Below, piece after piece: positions 1 to 4,702 of a DNA stretch of 7,432 nucleotides. A program made the translations under genes and the position numbers. The notes beneath the pieces were generated by a model, which worked only from the letters and a program-made list of their open reading frames with translations, was not told where the DNA came from and searched no databases. Source of the DNA: Patescibacteria group bacterium (GTDB lineage Bacteria; Patescibacteria; Microgenomatia; Daviesbacterales; UBA10151); contig JAMCTD010000028.1 of the NCBI GenBank assembly GCA_023380995.1, positions 1 to 7,432 of the forward strand, given 5' to 3'. Numbering within the stretch: position 1 is the stretch's first letter; every line of letters starts with the position of its first letter.

Positions 1-518
1 TAGTTTAAAAAGGTTTTTATATAAACCAATACTAAAAGTACCACAAACAAAAATATCGGGTTTAGGGTAAACCATTTCTTTAAATAATCAACAATACCCA
101 GATAATAGATTGCAAAAGCATGGGTTAAAACAGCAGAGGTTAAAGCTAAAGCTAATGTCATATTCAAATCAGAATTTACTGAGCGGAATAAAACTTCACC
201 CTTATAAGTAATTGTTGCAAACCCTGGCAAAAGGCCAATCCAGTTTGACATCAAAATAAACAGGAAAAAAGTAGCCACAATGGGAAAGAAGACTTTGGCC
301 TTGTTTCCTGCCAAATCTTCAACTGTGGTATAGATAAAATCAATCAAAACCTCAAATAAATTTTGTAATCCTGATGGGATTAGTTTAATTTTCCAAGTAG
401 CTAAAAAAGAGGTGATTATTAAAACAGCCATTGTTATCCAACTTACCAAAAGAGTATTGGTAATGGGAAAGCTTTTAAAGAATCCCAAAATCTCTGGTTT
501 TAAAACTATAGTTTCCAT
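1..518 (-). CDS. atpB: F-type ATP synthase subunit a (AtpB), N-terminal 172 residues, runs off the left edge
   Basis: This is the membrane stator subunit that, with the c-ring, forms the proton path of F1Fo ATP synthase. Translation from the ATG at 518 gives hydrophobic helices at about residues 22-42, 76-98 and 120-142. Family landmarks are SNWIGLLPG (91-99), just after the second helix, and SDLNMTLALAL (116-126), the classic xADLNxTLAxAL segment. The frame is open to base 1. The essential arginine (R210 of E. coli) would fall about five residues beyond the edge, so it cannot be checked. After NPIFLFV (153-159) the sequence no longer matches the usual G-[IL]-L-E-x-[IV]-S pattern; Val163 sits where the Glu is expected. 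No Shine-Dalgarno sequence is seen, but a promoter lies 28-57 nt upstream of the start. As the first gene after a promoter it probably heads the atp operon. The assignment is firm; only the last 12 codons are doubtful. Confidence 0.93.
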   Translation of the reverse strand, partial: METIVLKPEILGFFKSFPITNTLLVSWITMAVLIITSFLATWKIKLIPSGLQNLFEVLIDFIYTTVEDLAGNKAKVFFPIVATFFLFILMSNWIGLLPGFATITYKGEVLFRSVNSDLNMTLALALTSAVLTHAFAIYYLGIVDYLKKWFTLNPIFLFVVLLVLVYIKTFLN

Positions 519-545
519 ATTAAATATTGTGCTTGAATTCCAAGT

Positions 546-575
546 ATTTTACAAGAAGCTTATAAAGCGCGTCAA
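546..575 (-). promoter_or_regulatory. Sigma-70-type promoter for atpB
   Basis: Read on the minus strand, a -35 TTGACG (575-570) and a -10 TAAAAT (551-546) are separated by 18 bp. Both match the housekeeping consensus well. Transcription would begin near 539 and leave a leader of about 20 nt before the atpB ATG at 518. The leader has no Shine-Dalgarno motif. This is the only gene in the window whose best promoter is not directly against its start codon. Confidence 0.6.
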
Positions 576-608
576 CCGTTAATCCAACTTTTCCCAAAAC
601 TAACTGTC

Positions 609-647
609 ATTGCGAGCCCCGCACCGTACGGTGCGGGGCGTGGCAAT
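609..647. repeat. REP-like GC-rich palindrome (CATTGCGAG...GTGGCAATC type)
   Basis: The core at 616-639 is a perfect 24-bp palindrome with 12-bp arms meeting at GTAC, and about 83% GC in an otherwise AT-rich region. Outside it, ATTGC (609-613) pairs with GCAAT (643-647) across an asymmetric internal loop of GA against GTG. The whole folds into one long hairpin on either strand. The ends resemble the widespread intergenic repeats that begin GTCATTGCGAG and end GGCAATCT; this is recalled, not searched. It sits 21 bp before the GIY-YIG start codon and just upstream of that gene's -10 box. It lacks the following T-run of an intrinsic terminator. Confidence 0.85.
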
Positions 648-655
648 CTTCCAGG

Positions 656-661
656 TATAAT
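656..661 (+). promoter_or_regulatory. -10 box of the GIY-YIG gene (leaderless)
   Basis: A perfect TATAAT lies 7 nt before the ATG at 669, so transcription would start at or within a base or so of the start codon. No convincing -35 is present at 17-18 bp, because that position is occupied by the right arm of the palindrome (609-647). Confidence 0.6.
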
Positions 662-668
662 AGTTTAT

Positions 669-923
669 ATGTCCTCAAAATATTATTACGTCTACATGAT
701 TAGTAATTTCAGGAGAACTGTTTTATACACCGGTACCACTAATAATTTAATAACAAGAGTCTATGCACATAGAAATGAACTAGTGAAAAGTTTTAGTCAA
801 AAATACCATCTTCATGATTTACTGTATTATGAAACATTTAAAGATCCAGATTCAGCCATAGCAAGAGAAAAACAAATTAAAAGCTGGTCCAGAAAAAAGA
901 AAGATCAATTAATTGCTTCTTAA
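669..923 (+). CDS. Single-domain GIY-YIG nuclease (UPF0213/YhbQ-like)
   Basis: The 84-residue protein is one GIY-YIG domain and nothing else, the normal length for the UPF0213 group. The two signature strands are YVY (7-9, for GIY) and YTG (20-22, for YIG), spaced as usual. The catalytic arginine is probably Arg30 in NLITRVYAHR, and the metal-binding glutamate is probably Glu67 in AIAREKQIKSWSRKKK. All core residues are present, so the enzyme could cut DNA. Cellular roles of these small nucleases are poorly defined. It is the only plus-strand gene between minus-strand genes, directly follows the palindrome and overlaps the end of a truncated HAD gene by 47 nt. It appears to have its own leaderless promoter. 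Placement suggests a selfish or repeat-associated unit; that part is inference. Confidence 0.88.
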   Translation: MSSKYYYVYMISNFRRTVLYTGTTNNLITRVYAHRNELVKSFSQKYHLHDLLYYETFKDPDSAIAREKQIKSWSRKKKDQLIAS

Positions 924-1089
924 ATTGTTCTTTTGTATAAGTTCTATTTTTGATTAATTGCTCATTCTCGTTATAAATGTCTATCACCAACTGCTTAATG
1001 GCACGGAATTTTTCTTTATCTGATTTATCTATGTAAGGTTGAACCGGAAACAGTACGCCTCCAAAATCCACCACTAGCGCCTTAATCAT
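877..1089 (-). pseudogene. HAD-superfamily hydrolase gene, 5' stump only
   Basis: The ORF begins MIKALVVDFGGVLF, the N-terminal HAD motif I: a hydrophobic strand, nucleophile Asp8, then the GGVL turn, with Gly at the usual second Asp position as in some HAD phosphatases. HAD enzymes need further motifs (Ser/Thr, Lys, and acidic motif IV) over roughly 200 residues, but this frame stops after 70. Only codons 1 to about 55 lie outside the GIY-YIG gene. The last 15 or so are antisense of the GIY-YIG 3' end and are unlikely to be HAD sequence. No further HAD remnant was found between 519 and 668. The start is 1 nt after the stop of the 523-aa gene, so it was probably the second gene of that operon. 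A tiny functional protein is possible but unlikely. Confidence 0.7.
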
Positions 1090-1090
1090 T

Positions 1091-2662
1091 TCAATCTAAT
1101 TTTTCCCTTTGGGTCCTAAGAAAGAGAAACCATTGTTCAAAAAAGGCAAATATTCCTTTAAAAGGAGTTTCAATTATAAAATCAAACAGCACCAGGATAA
1201 TATTTATTTGTGAAATAGCCATAGTTAACCTTCTTCCTATTTGAATAAATGGCATAAAGAAAAAATCAAATAATATGGAGCCCAAGTTTTCCTTTTTCTC
1301 TTTTAAGATAAACATATGCGCAGTTCTGTTTATCCTAAAACTAACAAATGAAACAATTGCCAAAAAGAACATAAAAACTGCTTGGGACAGGGGATTTATG
1401 TGTAATTTGCCCAAAATAAACATAATTGCCCCAATACTTATGGCAAAAGCTGCCAACCAAAGTACAATAAATATGGTCCACATAAGGGGATGAACATTGC
1501 TGGATTTCTTTTTTAAGCTTAATGTTTGGCCAAGCGCTGGAGGATTATCATATAAAATAGTATTTATCTTTTTAAGAATCCTAAAGGAGTTTTCCCTGTT
1601 TGGAGTTTGGATTAAGAAACCCACCATAATCATCAGTACCGGAGGAGTCAGCGTATTTAAGGCAATAGAGGACCACATCATGCGTCCATAAAAAACCCTC
1701 TCAAATGTCCCTTCCACAAACAGGGCAAATAAGGCTTTCGTAAAAAATATAAAGATAACGCTTCTTAAAATTGCCCTGCTGACTTTACTTTTAATAGTTT
1801 TATAACGGGCATTACAAGCTACAAAAATTTCTGAATTTAAAAGCTCTTCATCAGAAGCTAAGGCTGCAGCCTTACCGCGGTGCTTTCTTAAAATATCATC
1901 CAAAATTAAAAAGGGGATTGTTTGGTTTTTAACATAGGAATAGATCCTATCCCTGTTAGTATATTTAAATTGTGCTTCTACTTCTTTTAAAGCTTGTGGA
2001 AAATGATTTGCTATTTTCTCCAGATTATCTTCATTTAAGACACCAAAATATTGCTTAAATAAATGGTAACGCAGAAAAGCCAGGTCATCATTGGCATAAG
2101 CCCTTCTGACAGCAATAAAGGTTTGAACATCCCTATTTTGTTCAGAATCATCAGAAAGAGTAATCCTGTCTTTAAAAATTCCAAATATAAAATTACTCAT
2201 GGTATCTTTTGGATCATTGGGTTTCAAAATATGTTCTATCTCAGAAGATAAAAGATGCAAAATCCACTCATTTACCAATCCTTTATTAATACGGTGTTTA
2301 TCGTTAACCTCTTTTTCCAAGCTTAAATATAGATCTATGGCATTTGAAACTTTTGTTACTTGGGATTCAGCAATTGTAAAATCAGGAAAGTAGCGCGCCC
2401 AAACCAACTCCCTGATTAAAGGAGCTGCCACAGTTTTTCCATTCCCCCCAAAAGTTAACCTTCTTTTTAATATCCTTTCAATTGTGGAACGCAAGATAAC
2501 TTCATCTTCCCTGTAATCCATGGCTGTACGGAATTTTTCATACCAGGTGGCAAGTTCCGCCACAACTGAGTTTACAGAAATTGTCCTGTCGTGATTCGGG
2601 GTAGCAGCTTTATCATATGCTGCAACTAACGCTTGAGATAAATTATTTAATGTTTTGCCCAT
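1091..2662 (-). CDS. Multi-pass membrane protein of unknown family (523 aa)
   Basis: I do not recognise this family. The first 295 residues or so look soluble and helical, rich in charged residues, with no signal peptide, so this part should be cytoplasmic. Hydrophobic segments follow at about 300-317, 333-352, 393-418 and 426-444, with one or two weaker or amphipathic ones at 463-475 and 484-498. The C-terminus is aromatic and then basic (FFEQWFLFLRTQREKLD). Loops between helices are strongly basic (KKINTIL 364-370, KKKSSN 384-389), as expected on the cytoplasmic side. No catalytic motif, ATP-binding site or metal cluster is visible. It transcribes away from tyrS and leads directly into the HAD stump. 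Its length, open frame and ordinary amino-acid make-up argue for a real gene. Confidence 0.85.
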   Translation of the reverse strand: MGKTLNNLSQALVAAYDKAATPNHDRTISVNSVVAELATWYEKFRTAMDYREDEVILRSTIERILKRRLTFGGNGKTVAAPLIRELVWARYFPDFTIAESQVTKVSNAIDLYLSLEKEVNDKHRINKGLVNEWILHLLSSEIEHILKPNDPKDTMSNFIFGIFKDRITLSDDSEQNRDVQTFIAVRRAYANDDLAFLRYHLFKQYFGVLNEDNLEKIANHFPQALKEVEAQFKYTNRDRIYSYVKNQTIPFLILDDILRKHRGKAAALASDEELLNSEIFVACNARYKTIKSKVSRAILRSVIFIFFTKALFALFVEGTFERVFYGRMMWSSIALNTLTPPVLMIMVGFLIQTPNRENSFRILKKINTILYDNPPALGQTLSLKKKSSNVHPLMWTIFIVLWLAAFAISIGAIMFILGKLHINPLSQAVFMFFLAIVSFVSFRINRTAHMFILKEKKENLGSILFDFFFMPFIQIGRRLTMAISQINIILVLFDFIIETPFKGIFAFFEQWFLFLRTQREKLD

Positions 2663-2666
2663 CTAT

Positions 2667-2672
2667 AATATA
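2667..2672 (-). promoter_or_regulatory. Possible -10 box for the 523-aa membrane protein gene
   Basis: On the minus strand TATATT (2672-2667) ends 4 nt before the ATG at 2662; TACTAT, 7 nt before it, is an alternative. Either would give a leaderless or nearly leaderless transcript. No good -35 is visible. The call rests mainly on likeness to the other genes here. Confidence 0.35.
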
Positions 2673-2699
2673 GTAATAGTAGCATAATCTAACCTATTG

Positions 2700-2705
2700 T
2701 ATAAT
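2700..2705 (+). promoter_or_regulatory. -10 box of tyrS, sets the ATG 2712 start (leaderless)
   Basis: A perfect TATAAT ends 6 nt before the ATG at 2712. An in-frame TTG at 2697 would lie partly inside this hexamer and upstream of the expected transcription start, so it cannot be the start codon if the promoter is used. No -35 match was found at 16-18 bp. Confidence 0.6.
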
Positions 2706-2711
2706 CAAACC

Positions 2712-3806
2712 ATGACTAACGAGGAAAAATTTGATTTAATAACCAGAAATTTGGAAGAAGTTTTAACATCTGAAGAGTTAAAAAGTCTTTTGGAATCAGG
2801 CACACCTCTTCGTCACTATATTGGCTTTGAAATATCCGGAAAAGTCCACTTGGGCCAAGGCATTGTTTCTTTGCAAAAAGTTAAAGACCTACACGACGCG
2901 GGAGCAGAAACCATTATATATTTAGCGGATTGGCATACATGGATTAATAAAAAATTGGATGGAACTTTGGAAACTGCCACCAGACTTGCCCGGGAATATT
3001 TCCAAGAAGCCATAAAAGCAGGCTATGTGTGCATCGGAGGAAACCCTGATGATTTAAAATTTATCTTAGGAAGTGAGCTTTACGATCAAACTTATTGGCC
3101 AAAAGTTATTGGAGTATCTAAAACAACAACTATTTCCAGAATGATGCGCTCAACAGACATCACAGGGAGAATGGCCGGAGAATCTTCAGATGCAGCTATT
3201 TTAATTTACCCGGCTATGCAGGCAGCAGATATTTTTCAAATGGGCATAAATATTGCCCACGCAGGAACTGATCAAAGAAATGTCCATGTAGTGGCAAGAG
3301 ATTCTGCTAAGGATTTAGGACAAAAGAAACCAATAGCAATACACCACCACCTGATTCAAGGACTTTTAAAACCTGATGTTTGGCCTCTGCCCAAAGAAAA
3401 CAGGGATGAGGCTGTAACAGCTATGAAAATGAGTAAATCCAAACCTGACAGTGCTGTTTTTATTACAGATTTACCTGAGGAAATCAAAAGAAAGGTAGGG
3501 AATGCTTTCTGTCCAGAAGGGGAGATAGAGTACAATCCTATTTTGGACTGGACCAAACACCTAATTTTTTATAATCCAAGTTCTTTGGAAATCCAAAGAC
3601 CAGAGAAATGGGGAGGTAATCTAACTTACACCTCTTATGAGACTTTGGAAAAAGATTTTGCAGAGAAAAAATTGCATCCACAGGATTTAAAAAATGCTGT
3701 AGCCGAGTGGTTAGTTAAAAAATTAGAACCAGCCAGGAAATATTTTGAAGATCCTTCTAAAAAAGCAGCTTTGGAAGAAATTGAGAGGTTAACCTTAAAA
3801 AGCTAA
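2712..3806 (+). CDS. tyrS: Tyrosyl-tRNA synthetase, archaeal/eukaryotic type
   Basis: This class I synthetase charges tRNA-Tyr with tyrosine. At 364 residues it aligns by eye with Methanocaldococcus jannaschii TyrRS along its length. YIGFEISGKVHLGQ (36-49) holds the tyrosine-binding Tyr and the HIGH-equivalent HLGQ. YPAMQAADI (166-174) supplies the Tyr, Gln and Asp that bind substrate. TDQRNVH (186-192) matches the MEQRKIH segment, and KMSKS is 239-243. The C-terminal part keeps RPEKWGG and LHPQDLKNAVAE, where Asp325 equals the G34-reading Asp286 and Trp300 replaces the stacking Phe261 of M. jannaschii. The usual bacterial TyrRS S4-like C-terminal domain is absent. Tyr36 and the C-terminal signature favour TyrRS over TrpRS. 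The ATG at 2712 is chosen because the upstream TTG overlaps the -10 box. The stop overlaps that of the convergent 104-aa gene. Confidence 0.93.
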   Translation: MTNEEKFDLITRNLEEVLTSEELKSLLESGTPLRHYIGFEISGKVHLGQGIVSLQKVKDLHDAGAETIIYLADWHTWINKKLDGTLETATRLAREYFQEAIKAGYVCIGGNPDDLKFILGSELYDQTYWPKVIGVSKTTTISRMMRSTDITGRMAGESSDAAILIYPAMQAADIFQMGINIAHAGTDQRNVHVVARDSAKDLGQKKPIAIHHHLIQGLLKPDVWPLPKENRDEAVTAMKMSKSKPDSAVFITDLPEEIKRKVGNAFCPEGEIEYNPILDWTKHLIFYNPSSLEIQRPEKWGGNLTYTSYETLEKDFAEKKLHPQDLKNAVAEWLVKKLEPARKYFEDPSKKAALEEIERLTLKS

Positions 3807-4117
3807 ACACCCTTAGAAGTGGCAAAACGATCGGCCGCAATAGCCCCTACAAGAGCACCTGATGTCCCGCCAACTACGAAACCTATTGTCTCATAAGAAA
3901 TTGTAGGATTCTTTGCAGCTATATCAATCAGTTGACCTATATTAGATCCAACCAAAAAACCAACACCAGCACCTACTACCATTCCAGTCATAATCCACAG
4001 CGCTTTCTTCCAGGAAATTCTTTCACGTCCTATTTCTGTTCCAGTTGATATAGAACTTTGGCCTGGCCTCTCAATATAACTGCTAATACCAACATGCTGT
4101 TCAGCACTTCTACTCAT
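3803..4117 (-). CDS. Small membrane protein with two glycine-rich helices (104 aa)
   Basis: Family not recognised. A polar N-terminal region of about 35 residues is followed by two likely transmembrane helices, 38-58 and 76-95. Both carry small-residue spacing that favours close helix packing (GAGVGFLVG at 49-57, GGTSGALVGA at 83-92), like glycine-zipper proteins. The loop between them is short, so this is a hairpin protein with both ends probably cytoplasmic. A TATAAA-like element (4131-4126) lies 8 nt before the start, and no Shine-Dalgarno motif is clear. The stop TAG (3803-3805) overlaps the tyrS stop TAA (3804-3806). It resembles the neighbouring 107-aa protein in layout, though not clearly in sequence. 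Confidence 0.75.
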   Translation of the reverse strand: MSRSAEQHVGISSYIERPGQSSISTGTEIGRERISWKKALWIMTGMVVGAGVGFLVGSNIGQLIDIAAKNPTISYETIGFVVGGTSGALVGAIAADRFATSKGV

Positions 4118-4155
4118 ATGGGCTCTTTATATACCTTTTCTTTTTTATTTGCAAG

Positions 4156-4479
4156 CTACCTTCTTCTGCCTGTAACAACTCCTGCAAGTAATGCAGAAGC
4201 ACCTACTGCTGGTAAGCCTATGTTAATGAACATTTCATGTATTATCCCCCGGAAATGATTGGCCTCCAAAGAAGCTAATGGACTGCTATTTGCCCAAGCA
4301 GATAAGCCAATTTCTGCTAAAAATGTAAGTTCTCCAACACCTAAACCTATCACGGCTCCTACTTCCAAGGCGCTTATTGGGTCAAAATTATCCCTGCTTA
4401 CTCTGATCATCCGGTTCCCCAGACTTGATAATCTTATACCGCTCGCAACAGATAATTCTCTCCTCACAAACTCTACCAT
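4156..4479 (-). CDS. Small membrane protein with two hydrophobic helices (107 aa)
   Basis: Family not recognised. A basic N-terminal stretch (residues 1-30, many Arg) precedes likely membrane helices at about 37-62 (with GAVIGLGVGE) and 83-103, and the protein ends GRRR. The design of polar N-terminus plus two small-residue-rich helices matches the 104-aa protein 38 nt downstream, suggesting related roles or an old duplication. The gene has the best complete promoter in the window, with the -10 only 6 nt before the ATG, and no Shine-Dalgarno sequence. No function can be assigned. Confidence 0.75.
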   Translation of the reverse strand: MVEFVRRELSVASGIRLSSLGNRMIRVSRDNFDPISALEVGAVIGLGVGELTFLAEIGLSAWANSSPLASLEANHFRGIIHEMFINIGLPAVGASALLAGVVTGRRR

Positions 4480-4485
4480 AGCCTG

Positions 4486-4514
4486 AATATACCCCTACAA
4501 ATTTTTGTTTGCAA
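4486..4514 (-). promoter_or_regulatory. Complete promoter for the 107-aa gene (leaderless)
   Basis: On the minus strand a -35 TTGCAA (4514-4509) and a -10 TATATT (4491-4486) are 17 bp apart, and the -10 ends 6 nt before the ATG at 4479. The expected transcription start is therefore at the start codon itself. The -35 lies 11-16 bp upstream of the likely -10 of the divergent small ORF at 4538, so the two promoters overlap. Confidence 0.65.
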
Positions 4515-4524
4515 GGTTTAAAAT

Positions 4525-4530
4525 AATAAT
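4525..4530 (+). promoter_or_regulatory. Possible -10 box of the 34-codon ORF
   Basis: AATAAT (5 of 6 to TATAAT) ends 7 nt before the ATG at 4538, the same spacing seen at stronger promoters here. The stretch is A/T-rich, so a chance match is easy, and no good -35 is seen. Confidence 0.35.
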
Positions 4531-4537
4531 AGAATCT

Positions 4538-4642
4538 ATGATGTATTCACAGAAATTCAAAATTTTCTGGATAATTTTGTCCCTTATTGCAGGGATAGCC
4601 ATTATCCTTTTTTCTCTTTTGCCACTTCTTTCCGGTATATAG
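4538..4642 (+). CDS. Possible single-helix membrane microprotein (34 aa)
   Basis: This short frame opens with two ATG codons (4538, 4541) and encodes a basic N-terminus (YSQKFK) followed by one strongly hydrophobic helix at about residues 9-31 ending PLLSGI, then TAG. The pattern suits a type II or N-in membrane microprotein. Support comes from the -10-like AATAAT 7 nt upstream and from the otherwise unexplained 200-bp gap between the 107-aa gene and recG. Against it, hydrophobic short frames arise by chance in T-rich DNA, and there is no Shine-Dalgarno sequence. An overlapping minus-strand frame (4495-4716) is less convincing. Confidence 0.45.
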   Translation: MMYSQKFKIFWIILSLIAGIAIILFSLLPLLSGI

Positions 4643-4687
4643 AAAACCCTAATTCTTTTAATCAAAAAGGATAAGTAGCTTGATAAT

Positions 4688-4696
4688 TGGTATAAT
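4688..4696 (+). promoter_or_regulatory. Extended -10 promoter of the recG-rpmF-nusB operon (leaderless)
   Basis: TGGTATAAT is a perfect extended -10 (TG-n-TATAAT), which can work without a -35; none is seen. The hexamer ends 6 nt before the recG ATG at 4703, so the mRNA should begin at or next to the start codon. Since rpmF and nusB follow with little or no gap, this promoter probably serves all three. Confidence 0.65.
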
Positions 4697-4702
4697 CCGC
4701 TT

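Noticed and set aside
616..639. The GC-rich palindrome as an intrinsic terminator
   Set aside because: The stem is strong but neither strand has a T-run directly after it. Its outer ATTGC/GCAAT arms and internal loop fit a dispersed REP-like repeat better, although it may still slow transcription.
2697..2711. TTG at 2697 as the tyrS start
   Set aside because: It would overlap the perfect TATAAT at 2700-2705 and lies upstream of the expected transcription start. The five added residues have no family counterpart that I know of.
2712..3806. Tryptophanyl-tRNA synthetase as the identity
   Set aside because: The two families are related, but Tyr36 in YIGFExSGKxHLG, the YPxMQxxD segment and the RPEKxGG/LHPxDLKNAVAE C-terminus match archaeal TyrRS position by position.
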